Source of the DNA: Cardiocondyla obscurior
Lineage: Eukaryota > Arthropoda > Insecta > Hymenoptera > Formicidae
DNA length: 64,000 nucleotides
Assembly (NCBI RefSeq): GCF_019399895.1
Contig: NC_091864.1
Coordinates: forward strand, 5,992,001 to 6,056,000
Direction of reading: 5' to 3'
Shown: piece by piece, positions 1-13,881 of the stretch
Position numbering within the stretch: the stretch's first letter is position 1
Layout: every line of letters starts with the position of its first letter
Translations under genes and position numbers: made by a program
The notes under the pieces: model-generated
Databases searched by the model: none
What the model saw: the letters and a program-made list of their open reading frames with translations, nothing else
What the model was told of the DNA's origin: nothing

Positions 1-3000
1 AGCCTCCTTCGAGCTCTCCGAGATAGAAGTTTCGGCGATTAGATGCGCCTGGTTCTTTCAACGACTACTCTGTCATCTCCCAACGCCGTCAGTCGACACT
101 TTTCTTGGTTTTCACGCGGAAAACAATTCAAGTCCCTTTTCAAAACCCGCGCATTAACATAACGCGTAACTTGCGCGTGGCCTTTGCTTCCCTTTCAATA
201 ATCCACGGAAACCGCGTTTTACTTCGCCGGCGTGCTAAATCGCCGTCGAGATTAATGGCGTTAATTTGTTAACGCCGCCCCGTAAACCTACATAAATCAT
301 TTCTTCAGCGAGAGCGTTCGCTCACCACGAGATAAATTAAATCCCATTGACATCGCGAGACCGTTGGGACTCGTCGGCATTTTCGGCCGCGGATGAAGTC
401 GGCATCTCGCCGGCAATGATTCACGAGAGGCGCGGGATCGGCGTGCCTCGCGACGACCGAGCGGCTGCCGCATTTTAGGTACGCGGTCCACGGCATACCT
501 CAGCTTCCAGCGTAAGGGCGAAAAGATACCGTTCCGGCGAGTCAGGGCGGAGGCGCGCAAGAGGGACACGGTGCCGGCACGCTGAGGGAGGTGGGGGAAA
601 GGGGAGAATGCAAAAAGGTCGCGGCCCGGGCCGGCCCGTCGCGCGTTTTACAAATTATTCAATTAGCCCCGCGAATTAAGGTATGCATATTCATCGCTCC
701 CTGATACGCGTATGCGCGCTTCCTGGGCGAAATATATACTACACTCGGGTGGCGCGGGGGCTCCCCGGGCGCACCACCCCGGACGATGGACGACCGGGTC
801 CGCCGACGCCGCCGACGTCACGGGCGCATAAACAATTCGTGCACCCGCGCGTTAGACGCTCTAACGAACTCGCAGCTGCATCCGAAATGCATCCGTTTTG
901 CGCGTCGGGGGGTTGGGGGTTCCCGCTCTCACGGCGCACTCCTCCGCGTTCCGCGATGCAGTTGCGCAGATATATGATGTATATAATTATGTACTTGTAA
1001 AATATGATTGTTCTTGATAAGAGAACCTGATTGCGTTCAAGGATAAAACGCGGAGAACGAGGAGCTGAGATTTCAACACCGGCAAGAAGGTCCGTCAACG
1101 TAGACGTAGTCATTATAAAAATAATCAAAGTTTCCTGAGGCAGAAGGCTTGTCGAGATGGATGATGGGTCGCGAAACGTTCCGGAGACCGGCGTCTCATT
1201 ACGTTTGACGATTATGCGTTAATTTGCGCCTAGCGATACTTCAAAAGATTTTTATTCATTGCACGAGCTTTGCCGAGCGTCCTAGGCTGGAAGTCGCGCG
1301 ACGTTCTCTCCTGGTAGCCTCCCGGAGCCTCTCCGTGCCGGCACGGAGACGACTCCTCAAGTTTTTATATTTTTCCTATCTTTCGCGTCGAGAATCGAGT
1401 GTCCTCGTCAAAGGATCCGGGGGATATGATAATCCCGACGCCACGCTGAATGCGTAACGAGTTTTTCGCCGGCAACGAGAAATGGACTCGCTCCTGATTA
1501 GCTTTGCTTTTACATCCGAGGGGGCAACGCGTCTTCTCGCGATCGGATATGTCCTCGGGTTCTTCATGAACGCGAGCAGACGTGAACGTTAAACCAAGGG
1601 ACGTACATTTTTTTTATACGCAGTAAAATTTTTGAAACGCGATTTCTCTCCCGTCGCAAATCTTTATTTAATTATTTTTTATTTATTTTTTAATCCAAAG
1701 ATAATGCTGGGTTTTTTTTTATTAAACCTACGACTATTCTAATGATAATATAACAAAACGTTCAGAATATGCATATTGACATAGATTCCAGCGAACGCGC
1801 CGCGGCAATACGACCATCTTGAAAGAAAAACGAGTGCATAAAGTGACTGTAATGTTTCTGCGAGCCCTTTCCTGCGTAATGGAAAGGTACGTTCGCGTTA
1901 AGTACCACGGCAGTACGTACGTACTGTACGTACGTAAACCGTGTATCCGACGTATGTTCCAGTCGTTATCGCAATCTCGACCCCATTTGATATAACAGTC
2001 ACTGTGACGACTATCGTCTTCCGACACGCAAGGCCGCCGTGCTTTGCGGACTCGCGAGGGGCCGCTATAAAATTGTTACAATGCGTGGAGTAACTAATGG
2101 CGACGGTGATAACGCCGATCGGTAGAAATGGCCGCGTGCGCGATACAACGGTGCAGAGAAAGGAAAACGAAGAAATAGTTATCTCGTAGTAACGTAACCG
2201 CCCTTCCACTCTCTTCGTCCCTGCGACATTTACGCGTTAACGACGTTTCTCGAAAATGGTTCGTTGCGCCGCTGCGTGCCACAAACGGAAATATCAGTTA
2301 CGAGTGCAATTAATTGAAAGCCGCACGTGATGGGAATACATTATGCTCGAGTTAAGTGAAGAGATTCTTTAACAGATATCCTGGTATAATTGTGAGAATT
2401 AATCTTCCAGAAACGCAATATTCATTATTATAACGTTACATGCGGCATTTATGATCGTCCCATATGCAGCATGTAAAACACTTAACAATCGATTACGCGT
2501 GTTAACAATCTATATATTAAACCGCTCTGTTAAAGTCCCGTCATTTATTTCTATTTTATTTTCAATTAAAGAAAATCTTTATTTATAATAAAAAGAAAGA
2601 TGCAGATTTCATTGTTGACCGATTATAACTACCGTGTGTTTTGCCTCAGCATAGCCGAGGTTCATAAATAAAGTTACTCAGTAGCAGACGAGCAATGAAC
2701 GGATCTAATGGGTTGCGAAGGAATCGGAAGGGTGGCTAAGAACGATACGGGGCACGACAGTTAGACTTCCTGGAGGAATTCATAAACGCGACGATCCGGG
2801 GACAGTTGGGAGGTCGCTAACGAGTGTTTCCTCGCGAAGACCGATCCTTCGAATCCGAGCGATGTCCCTAGGGCTGCCATTATCGTTGACTTGGTCGTCT
2901 CCGCCATTATCCACCGCGACTACAGCACCCCCGTAAGCTACATCCTCCCTCCGATCGCCCACCCTTCGGAATCACGGCCCTCCTCGTTAACCTCGAAACG

Positions 3001-6000
3001 ATCGTTTCGAAGGCGCTCTCTCTCCCTCTAACCTGCGCCACACAGCCCTTCTACCGGCCCTTGCGTTTTGCTCCACCCTCGTCTACCCTCCTTTGCAACG
3101 CACAAATACATTTAGTAACGTCAACGTGGAGAATCCGAAAGAGGGTTGGCCTCCCGAGAGTATCCTAATGAGCGCGAGCTTGTCTGACTTGTGTAAATAC
3201 TGTAAATATGCGACGATCAGTTTCCGCAGGAAACATCAACAAATAAGAATATCTCTAGACTTCGTTATATCTCAAGGAACACGACTTCCTAAACCGTGGC
3301 GCATTAAAGTGCAACAATTTTAAGACTGCATAAAAAAATATATATATACGAGCTAAATTCGAAAGACGCTTAATTTTCTCCACGTTAATTTTTCAAGGGA
3401 AAGATTCTCCCTCTTCTCGCCCGATTTGCACAAACGAAATAGCCGAGTATTTTTTTGTTCGGGATGTATTTTCTTTTTTTAACGCAAACTCACATGCGCG
3501 CAAACCGATCAAGTTTGCCTGCCGCGAAAACATACCGCTCCTGTTTTCGCGCGATGATCAGTCCACCGTGAATCGCCTCCATCTCCCACATCTCTCCCTG
3601 TTTTTGCGCGCAGAGAAACAACAGTTTCGACGTTCTCTCAACGATAACAAAGGAACGATGAACGATGGGCCGGACCCCGTTCATTTCAGCGAGTCGTGAA
3701 AAAATATACTTTCGCCGACGACGAGAACGACGCGAAATATCTGAGGCGTGCGAAACGCGGTTTTATACATCAGAGTTTCCATGTTTTCCCAGGAGGGACG
3801 CGGTTGCAAAGTCACGAAAAACGCGGATCGGACAACCTCAAATCTCATTGACTCGTACAGAAGCGTGTGTTATTTTACCCTACTTAACCGCGTTTCGTAT
3901 TCTTTGCAAATGCACTTAAAGTATAACGTTGATTGGCAAAATTTGAGAAAATCTAGAAACCGACGGCTTTCGTCAACCCTTTTCCCGACTACGATAAACG
4001 AGCGACGAGAAATCGGCGCGGTGATTTTTCCGCGTTAGATAGTCACGTGTGCGTGGTGCGAGCCAGAAACTATGACGTTGCAATGGGAAACGCATTGATC
4101 GTGGCAGTAGCGGCAGGCGGCGATTAAACGCTGATTAGAGCTAATTATCGAGCGGTGCGCATTTACAAGAACCGCCGTTTATAATTTCTCTTGGAAGGAG
4201 ACTTCCCATACGATTCGCCCTGAGGATTCCACGTGCTGGCGCGCGCGTAGACACGCACTGGAAACCCCGCGCGCGTTCGGTAAACGTACATTGAACTCGC
4301 GTGCCGCGTTCGCCGACGACGAAGGGGGCAAAAACCCCGTAGAGCCTATATCTCGGCCCAGGAAAAGGTTCCCCTCTGATTAAAAATAGACGCCACGCTA
4401 ACTGATTATTGTGCAACCAGCCGGATTACATCTCGCCATCACATTATTGCACGTTGCGCCGTGTCTAATCACACAGGATAAGCCGCATTCTTCCGAAACG
4501 CACTCGTCTTCCTATGATTTATCAGAAAAATTTCGCACGGCCGCGCGCGGACAACGTAGCGCTTCTCCGCGCAGCTAACTACCGCCAATTAATTATCCAA
4601 TTAACGTTCAAGTAACGGTAACGCTGTTTGTCCTGGCACGAAACACGCGGTGCGCGGAAAAAAAAAAAATAGAAGTCACGGTTTTTATATGGTGATGCTT
4701 CTTCTAATGAAGACGCGAAACGAGATCAGAGTAGTTCTATCCCAAGCTATCATACGCTACGTAAATAATAATAATAATTTTTTGTTCTATATGTAATTCT
4801 ACGACAAAGAGAAATTTTTTTTATATTAATTTTTGTGTATTTAAAATCGCTGTTATACTCTCACAGAATAATTGTAATTGAACGAAATTTTGTGTTCTAA
4901 ACTTCTTCGTGAGTTAACCGGAAATTAATGATTTAGAAATAATTAACGCGTCGCTTAATCGGCGAAATTTTATAATGTAAGCGACGGAAAAAATAGACGA
5001 GATAGTCGGTCTCGAGACCTAAATTTTTTTCCTACAATTATAAATAGATTATCGTAACAAATATTATTTTATCCCAAATGTAATAGAGAGGAACTTCCGT
5101 AACACTTTTTTACGCTCGCTTGAATATTCCGACGCGCGTCTCGAGTTTATTCAAAAAGAGGGATAATCGTTCCACGAGCGTTGGCGCCTCTCGTCGGAAA
5201 ATCGGTGAATTTTTAGATGCGGGAGGCACCTGACACGCTGCTTGGCGTCGGGATCTCCACACGTGCTGAAGGATATTAAGCCGAAGGTGAGGGATATGAG
5301 GTGTAACGACACGTCGCGCGAGGAAACGAGCGAGAGGCGCAAGCAACGTAGACAAGGATGCGCGATGCATTGCGTACGCGACATCGATCTTCATCCATCA
5401 ACCGCGCCTTCGACCACTTCGCCGGAAAGATTCTGCCCGCGGTTTTTCCCCGCCGCCGGAGAGACGCCAGATGTACCCATCGCCAATCGTGGCTGCCGAT
5501 CGCGAGAAAAGTTTCTCCCGCACATCGCCGCGATTCGTCATCGCGATAACGTCAAGTTGAACGTGCAAAATGCCTTCACGCGCGACCGCGCTCGCTTCAT
5601 ACACTCGAATCGCTCCCCTTTTCTCATCGTTCCTTCGTAGTTCCCTCATGCAATTGATATATCGGCCAGCAGACAATTCACGATCGTTTAACCGTCTCAT
5701 ATAGCGCGTGCAGTTTCCCCGTGATTTCAACGATACTTCTGTGCTCTCACAGCGTAAGTTGTACGTAATTTAACCGCGATTTTTTTCGAATTAGTCGGCT
5801 CATTAATTTGTTCGTAACTCGCTCATTGATCGCGGTTCGCCAACCCAAAGGGTATCGTTTAACGAGGGCAAGTGCGATCGCCCTGCCAGACCAACGTGAG
5901 CTAAACCGAACCGGCCCAAGTACGAACCTGCAAAAGCAACCCCCCTGCGGACCCGTCATCCCTCATAGCTACACTTACGCAACCCTCTTGCGCGATAGAG

Positions 6001-7490
6001 GCGAGCGGCAAAGTGGTAGCAGCAACGCCGGGGTACCAAATACCGTTCCGTGGCACGCGGAACACGGAATATCCGTTTTAGAAATGAGCTTACTTTAAGG
6101 CCGCCCGACAGCCCTCCTTCGTACGAGTATACGTGAGATCCCTCCGAGCGATGGAGATCGGTAATTAATCATTTAGGGCGGTGGCCTCGCGAGGGGGTGG
6201 ACGCTGCTACCGAGGTTGAAGCCACGGTTAGGAATGGCGCAGACCTTTTCGCGTGCGATTTTCAAGCTCGAGAAAGTGAACGCGAGTCTTTCGGTATTTG
6301 CTGGCAAAAAGTTGTAAGCGAAATAATTCTGCGTGTAATAAGACGCAATAACAAGGTGTAATAAGTTCTTCCCACCTGTATATATCTTTCGCTACACTTA
6401 TTTTTATACTAATCAGTTATGTAATTTGTTGAAAATAGTGTTGTTTATTACTTTATCCAAATTAAGTCAAAAATGGGGTAAAGATGACGCGAATGTATTG
6501 ATCGAATCTAGACTAAACGTTCGGATCGAGCCTTTTCCTAGGAAGTGAATAAAAGGCCAACTTACACGAGTGTGCATGAAGTAGGAAACGCCAAGTGGCT
6601 AACGTTCAACTGAGATTGGCTTAAGCCACGCACAGGCGGAATCAGAATTTCCTCAACGCTTTCGTGTCGACGTCGTAGTACCGCGCGTATGTAGAAGGTT
6701 TGAATCTACGGCTATCAAACCTACTTCGAAGATTCAAATTCTCACACGTTATTCCTCGTCGCCCATCTGTCCCACCTGCCGTCTCGATAACGAGCTACCG
6801 GTCATGTCCGTTCGATTAAACCGCCAGTCAAAAATCAACGAGGCGTAAGGAGCGTGTCGCGCGCTCGGTAAACGCTTTGTCGTTAGTCGCGACGAGAGAA
6901 AGCCCGAGCTGACTCTCTTCCTCCCCCGAAACACCGGGCGCGGTACGTGGGTACGCTTTTTCCACGGTGCTTACGTAACCCTTGCTCGATGCCGGATCAC
7001 GACACCGATAACAATTAATTCCGTCCGTATCTCGCGCCGGGAGAGAGAAAGAAGGCTTCGACCATTGTAACCGGGTGCCGATATACTCTCGGCCTGCCTC
7101 GATACCACGCTCGACTACGCTTTCGCCCGACGGCCGTGTACTCTCGCTCCGTATCACGGGCGGCACGTGCCGCTGACAATGGGCACCGAGTGACTCCCGG
7201 CTCTCTTTCTCGCGCTCCTCTGCCGACCGGCATCGGCGTCGTCATCAATCGACACGGTCTCTCACCCTTGTAAGCGCACGCCCACCCTGCGAAATACCGA
7301 AGGCAAACAAGAGGAGCAGTGCCAAAAAGCATTTATTCACGATTCTTTATCTGACACCGCACGCCCGCCGCTCTCCTGCCTTTCTCGTTCGCGGACTGCT
7401 TCTCCCGACGCACACGCGTGTCCTGGGCGTGCCTCCGCCTCTCACGCGCGTGGACCGTGCCGTTCCCGTTTTTATTGCCGCCGGAAATTA
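1..7490. other. Non-coding stretch, no gene recognised
   Basis: GC-rich, CpG-rich blocks alternate with AT-rich blocks (for example around 1,600-1,740, 2,300-2,640 and 4,740-5,080). Open frames of up to about 130 codons occur on both strands. Their translations are rich in Arg, Ser and Pro, resemble no family, and overlap in several frames, as expected by chance in CpG-rich DNA. No tRNA, rRNA or convincing exon was found. The only distinct structure is a TACG-type palindrome near 1,912-1,936. Confidence 0.5.
1912..1936. repeat. TACG palindromic repeat
   Basis: AGTACGTACGTACT is a perfect 14-base palindrome, followed immediately by a second run of GTACGTACGTA. It is a short self-complementary tetranucleotide repeat with no sign of function. 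Confidence 0.7.
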
Positions 7491-7550
7491 ATGAGATCGC
7501 GAAGTGATACGACAGATATGCCCGAGCAGTCCGACCAACGCATGCACATG
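7491..7550 (+). CDS. Candidate first coding exon, gene unknown
   Basis: An ATG opens a 20-codon frame with two further in-frame methionines (MPEQSDQRMHM at its end). It runs exactly into the splice donor ATG|GTAAGTT, after which the frame stops at once. The donor is close to the consensus and the exon length is divisible by three. The segment sits at the 3' edge of a GC-rich block, as insect first exons often do. No partner exon was identified downstream and the peptide belongs to no family I know. Chance occurrence of a GTAAGT in this much sequence is a serious alternative. Confidence 0.18.
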
Positions 7551-8323
7551 GTAAGTTGAATCACGCTAAGTTTGCGAAAAATTCGCGTTTTTTTCCCCCG
7601 GGGATGACGCAAAGCATCACAGAACTTTGATTTGAAGTGAATAAGGTTCGAGACCTCGGGACGAAATAATATCGCGTGAGATGCTTTTTTTTTTTGTGAC
7701 AATTTTGATTTCAGACAGTAACACAAGTCGTGATTATTACGTAATGTAGGCGAATAAAATTCTTCTGGTTCTTATTGAATTTTTTAAAACTAATACGGTA
7801 ATATCAAAAAGGAATTGAACGTAGCATTAGTAACAAAGAGGTAACATTGCGCAAAATGATGATTTATCGAAATAATCGAATATGCGATTTTCGGCAAATC
7901 CGTGTATCACGCGGCGATCACGAAGAGAATGACGATCAAGGGCTAAGTTTCGTGAAGGTTTATGATGAGGGTGGAATGGAGAGGGGTGGGAGTCGACTGT
8001 GGCAGGCTTTTCGCAGGGGTGCTGATGGAAAATCGTGACGGTAAGAGGGGGCGCGAACAATGCGCCGGAGATTTAGCGTGACACCGACAGTGTAAAACCA
8101 GTTCGTGCGTTCGTTGAACGAGCAAACGGCTCGAAAAGAAAAATCATTCACGCGACAGTTTGCCATTTTTATACATTTCGCTTTGCTCTCTAATCTATCG
8201 GCAATTTCTTGGAGCAATTTTATTCTCAGTAATATTATTTTAATATTAAAAAATAATATAGGAATGCAATTAGAATTTATTTTAATTTCGCGCTTTGTTG
8301 GCAGATACATTTTTAACACAAAA

Positions 8324-8354
<31 letters not shown>

Positions 8355-11300
8355 GTTTAGGTGGGCAACAAAAATATATAAATCGTCTTTATATTACTAG
8401 AAAATTAGCCGAGCGTTTTTTTAGAATTTCTGACAGAAGAATAATAAAAAAGAAAACGAATTGTAGTATCATCGATCAATTTTTTACTTATTTCGGGCGC
8501 GACACCCCGATTCACAAATCTCCTCCGCTAAGTATGGGGTTCCGGGCAAGAGATCGAGGGGGCCACGGAGCCCCCCTGGCTGTCCCGATCATGCGTGAAA
8601 AACAGAGGGGTCTATTGTAAGCTCGTCCTGTGGCTAATGCGACTGTCGTCATTCTGTTAAAACCGGGTGCAGGCAGGACCTCGAAGGCGAACATTAGCCA
8701 ACGGTCGTTTACCTCGAAAATCCTTCCAGGAGGTCGGGTTTTGCCTCGTTGCGATAGGAATTTTTTCAGCTGCACTTTCGCACGAAAGTCGAGGACTCTC
8801 TTTACGATTGCGAGTCACGCTTTTAGAATGTTGTCCTGCGTTAAATAGCTCGAGTGCTCGAAAACTGCGCGAAGATAGGGAGAAGATGTCGGTTTCTAAC
8901 TGGCGTTACGTGCATCGATTTTAAAATAAAAAGAGCATGTTCATAATTACTTTACAAACATATTTATCGAGTAGATTGTCGCGAACACGAACTTTGCGAG
9001 CGAATAAAGAGTACACTTATTATATACACGAGAATCGTTATTTCCCCTCACGGCTGCCTTTTCTTATACATATATCTCCAAAACTTCCTAATAGAGAGGT
9101 AAATCGCAACTAAATAAGTATATACCATCTTGATTTATGGACTCGCATTTTCGACGAGATATATTATCCTCCTTATTGTGACGCGACCCGGAATTCCCGT
9201 GGCAAAAAAAAAAAAAGAAAGAAAAAAAAATGACATGACCGTCTTCTGGTCCATAACTGACTTATGCCGCACTCGACTAAAAGGAGGGGGAGGATTCCCG
9301 GCGCGGAGAGAGTCGGTTGTACTTTTGGCGCGGCTTTGGGGGGACCCTTTATGCTGACACAAATATCGCTTATGCCGACGTCGCGCCGCTGTTTTGGTAA
9401 CCCATCGAGCATTGTGCCTTCCTAGGCCGTGTGTACCAAACACCGAGTTCTGTGTACCCAGCAAACACGGTCGTCACGTGGCGCACCCTGATCCCTTCCG
9501 CAGCGCGGAGTCGCGGGCTCCCCTTTACGGATTTGCGCAACGGCCGCGGCCCGTATCTCGTTCCCCGGCGTTTCGATAGCCGAGGCCTCTCCTTTCGACG
9601 GATACTGAGAGCTCCCGTTCGCGCGGGGGGAGGCTCGCATCTCCCCTGGACCTCTCGCAGGGCGCGGCGGGTAGCGGTAAACACACGTGCGTCCTGGTCT
9701 TTGCGTCAGCTTTGTTTGCGCGAGTCTGCTCGCTCGAGCGAGCTACAATTTTGAATCGGCGTCGGATAGGATTGAACATTGATCGGAACGATTGGCAAGC
9801 GCGATGGAAAATTATATACGTATACGCGACGATCGCTCCCGCTCCCTTTTATCGTACCGAAAATAATATTTTTGATAAATGATAATTTTAAAAGATGAGG
9901 CTGGCTGAAGTGAAAACTTTGAGATTTATGCTACGAGCCTTCGGCAATGGTGGGCTTCTCCCGGGGACAACGTGCGATTTAAAAATAACCATCCAGTATG
10001 CGCAATTAAATTGAGTCGTATTTAATCAGAATAAAGTGGTTTTTGTGTCGCGTGGTAGGCACGCGGCATTAACGAGGGATTTGCGCCCCTCTCGCAAGTA
10101 GTAATTTAAACGAGCGGAATTAGAGGGCATGTAACAAAATTTTTATGCTAACGCGATCTCGACGGCTGCGTCGGCAGATAAAAAAAAACATAGGCGATTC
10201 GCGATTTACTTCTCTCTCGGCCCGAGGACAGCCGCGAAAGGAGAGCTTAAAAGACGGAAAAGAGACGCGTGGTGGAATCTTGTCGGAAAGTGATAAATAA
10301 CGTCGTCGTAGCAAAATCGTCCGTGACGGAGGGTTCTCGGAAAGGACACACGCCATTACCTCCGGCGTGTCTGCGAAGCGACAAGCTAGACTACTGCGAC
10401 GTCGGTGGCTCGTCATAGTGAATATTCCACTCGTATGGAAAATGATCGAGACAGGGGAGAGAGGACTCGGCACCAGATCAGACAACCCGGGGGCGGAGGG
10501 AGCCAGAGGTCATCCGAGGGAAAGGAGAGGCGCGAAGAAAAGACCGAAAAGAATGGCGCGCAGCGCATGGGGGAGAAAACGTTTACCCTTCGACCGAAAA
10601 TGAAAATCGTATTGTTAGGCACCCTTAGAAGAGGGCAGAGAAACCCGGCGCATTATATCCGCGTTAGCGTGCGCTGCCAGCGAGGAGCCGCGGTCAGCTC
10701 TTTCTTTCATGATAGCCATCAATGCGAGCCATCAATAATCGGCCCGTCTGACAGCTCCGGCCGATTCCAGGCCAGCGGGAGCCTCTCGATTCATCCGGAT
10801 CGTCCGAGTAAACATCGCACGCTGGGCCGCTCCGCCGATTCCCAATCGGGCGTGCAGAGGATCTCCGCGACGATTAATTATCGCGTGATTATCATCGCGG
10901 TGATACTCAATCTCCGCGGCGCATGACATCTTTATTATACCCCTCGGACAATTAAATCCTTATCTAATCGTATCTTAATACTTCGTGCACAATCGAAAGC
11001 GTAGAGGAAATTATTTTCGCGACGCAACATTGCAGAAGCGATGAGAAACGATCGCGAAAATCGCAAAAGTGGCTCGAAAACAAGCGTGTGTCGCGAGCAA
11101 TATTTGTCGGTCGGTAGTTTTGCGGGAAAATAATCGTATCGTCGAGAAGAAGAAGAACAGATTTAATTCCGCGAAAAGAAGCGACTCCTCGCCCGCTTTC
11201 GATTCCCTCGGGCGATTTGTCCCAATGCCGCCAGAAAGTTCGGCAATCTATTTGACTTTTTCATAGGCAGCTGGATATCTTTTTATATCAATATGCCGAA

Positions 11301-11400
11301 GAGTCGCGGAGAAGCTTCGAAACTTCTTGCTAAACCACATAAAACACGCGGTGCATTCAATCGCGTTGGATATTTATTCGAGAGGGACATCCTAGACTAG
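7551..11400. other. Non-coding stretch, no gene recognised
   Basis: Mixed composition. It contains a 26-base T run (8,327-8,352) and GC-rich segments at 9,240-9,760 and 10,200-10,930 with overlapping chance frames on both strands. No family resemblance and no paired splice signals were found. The segment 10,640-10,930 is rich in inverted AT/CG words of the kind seen in insect conserved non-coding DNA, but conservation cannot be judged here. Confidence 0.45.
8327..8352. repeat. Poly(T) run
   Basis: An uninterrupted run of 26 T. It could be the tail of an old retroposon on the minus strand, but no recognisable element body is attached. Confidence 0.8.
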
Positions 11401-11510
11401 ATAAAAAGACCGACTCCGCGAAAAACTGGGGGGGCTCTCTCTTTCTCTCTTTCTCTCGCGGAATCAGATAATAAATGATCACGTTACAAGTGCGCGCTTC
11501 GACGCAATTA
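11401..11510 (+). repeat. Dispersed repeat, divergent copy
   Basis: The segment starts ATAAAAAGACCGACTCCGCG, then AAAAACTGGG and a CT-rich run. It resembles the segments at 29,481 (AAAACCGGCTCCGCGG, GAGGCTCC, CT run) and 31,109 (AAAATCGACTCTGAAAAAG, AGGGC, CT run). Similarity weakens after the CT run but a GCGCTTC ... AATTATT block persists. This is the most divergent of the three copies. Element class unknown. Confidence 0.4.
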
Positions 11511-13849
11511 TTTCTGACACAATTCGATCCAAGACGAAAACCAACTTCCTTCTTTCCTCGCTCACAATAAAGTCTATATAACGCCCCGTCTCGTATTTTA
11601 TGCAACAAACTTAATTTCGCGATCCGAAACAGCTCCTAACGAGACTTTGATGCATCCTTTTTACCGCGTATCGTCATCCTTATTGCGCAACTTTTTTAAA
11701 TACGCATCTCTCTCTTTATCCATTAGCTCGCCCGCCATAAATCACCGGCGAAGGCACGATCGAGGAAACAGAATTTCCGTGATTATCGTATTCCGGCGCG
11801 TCGTGTATCGCGTACGCAGCGATATTCCGCTGTATCTTGAGATACAGCGGACGGGTGGGCGTTACCGATTGGCTTGATGAACGAGTGCGATTAATAATTA
11901 AGATCTTCGAGGCCGAGTGGGGCTCTAAAAACCCGTGGGCGTTTCCCCTTCCCGACGGCTGGGAACAGCGGGTAATGGCAATTTACGCATCCCGCGGGAC
12001 CAGATAACTTCATATCTTCGCGGTAATCATTTATTCTCTCAATGGGCATGATATTGCCAAATTGAATTAGATAAGCGCCGCATGCATCTTCCGCACGTAC
12101 GTGCTCGTACAGAAAAGTATTTACGACGGTTACTTCGCAATATTATTCGCCTCGTACGTTTATCTGGGGATGGATTTTCTATGCGCCGTTCGTTAAAGAA
12201 ATATCGCTTCTACATTCAGTTAACTCGTCAATAAATTTGTATTTTATGCAACGCGCCTAAGAAAAGTTAAAAATGTAACAATCTTTTAAAACTAAAATCC
12301 AATTTATGATAAAATAAATTTCTTTTTCCAAAATATAAAAATGTATTAAATTATTTTTATATTAATGGTATAGCAAAATTGTTCGATCTATTTTATTTTA
12401 ATTGCGTCTTTTTTTTACATTAAAAATAAATTCTAACATTTCCAACGTATTTCGTTGGGTCTGTCATTCGTAATGTGCGCCCGAGCGAACAGACCGCTCG
12501 GCTACAGAAAATCACACCCCGATAAATTGACCCTCCATTGCTAAATACCTTCCTTTGACATTGTCGATCGGGGTAAGAGAGTTATATGGGGACAGTATGG
12601 GGTGCCTCATAAAGGCCCACGTGGTGCAAGGGAGGGAATCGCGCCGCACCGTGAACGCATGCCGCGGGAGATCTATTGATCCTGTCCATCAATTTTTTCG
12701 GAATCTGTGATCACCGTCGAGAGATTAACCCCGTTTACCGCGGTTACGAAATCTGTCGCGAAAAAAATTCTACTGCGTTTTACAAAGTTTTCATGCAAAT
12801 ATAAAATTTCTATATTTCATAAGCAATTAAGTTTTTTTTTTTTTTAAGATTTCAAAAAATCGCGTTATATTTTTAATATTTGACTCGCAATTTTTGTGTG
12901 CCTCGGTAATAGCTGTTATTGTTAAAATAACCCCGAAGTGTATATTCGGAAAGCTTATGTTTAGAGAAGGGAGATGATAAATAGTATAAATAGTTGGGCG
13001 ATTTAGGCGTCATCGTGACTGCATTCCCCCCCGAAGAGACGCGAGTACGTCAATGCAGGCCACGTGGGCCGGGATACATGCTGTTTTGTTACCAGCGTGC
13101 GACCCGCGCCACGTGCCCGAGATTAATGTGTTTTGATTTTTAGACTTCACATAATATCTGCCGGTAAGCCATCGCTGCATTGTGCGCACCGAAGTCGCTC
13201 CGGCTGGCTCGAAGCGGTAAAATAGTGATACGCAAAATGATTGAGAGACCGTTTTCACCTACAGAATCGCTTTCTTTTGCATATTAAAACCCTCAGTTTC
13301 CGGTTCGTTCGACGCGTATCGTAGACAAGAACATAAAACAAATGCAGAGAACTAATTTGATACGACGCGATTTGACGAGGCGCTATGGCCTTTTTTCTCA
13401 CTTCAACGATTTATTTCTTGAACGTCACGCGAGTCAACGGTAATTTACGACAGGACGTCGTCGGCGAGAAAAGCCGCGAGCAGCCTGTGCGGGTCGTTTT
13501 GGTTTATCTCTAGTTTTTAACATTTCAATTTAATTGACGGTACTCGGGGATGAGAATCCGCGGGCCTCTAAAAGAGAGAAAAAGGGGAAGGGGAGGAAGA
13601 AGAGCCGGGGGGTGGACGAGACGACCCGATTAATTCCTTTGTCGCCTATCCGCCGCTGAAATAACAAACCTCTTCGGCGGACCGGGAGTCGAGAGGATAC
13701 AAGGACGATAAAATCACGAGGGTTTACGGGATAAAAAAGCTGGAAAGTGGTAGAGAGGGGAAGAGGGTTGGAGGGTTCGACGGGCTGGAAACCTGAGAGA
13801 AGGGGTGGTTTGCAGTCCTCCGGCTCTCCCTTCATTTTCCAGCATCGCC
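11511..13849. other. Non-coding stretch, no gene recognised
   Basis: AT-rich at 12,220-12,450 and 12,760-12,990, with CpG-rich islands between. It contains the hairpin at 11,827-11,850 and a second inverted pair near 12,483 (CCGAGCG ... CGCTCGG). No coding exon recognised. Confidence 0.45.
11827..11850. repeat. Perfect inverted repeat (hairpin)
   Basis: CCGCTGTATCT, then TG, then AGATACAGCGG: 11-base perfect arms with a two-base loop. Too short for a typical microRNA precursor. It may be a chance palindrome or a binding site for a dimeric protein. Confidence 0.8.
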
Positions 13850-13881
13850 CGACGACGACGACGCTACCGTCGTCGTCGTCG
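13850..13881. repeat. CGA/TCG trinucleotide hairpin
   Basis: A (CGA)n tract of 14 bases, the loop CTAC, then its exact reverse complement (14 bases). The result is a perfect 14-bp stem with a four-base loop. Inverted trinucleotide repeats of this kind can extrude as cruciforms and often vary in length. No gene is attached. Confidence 0.85.
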
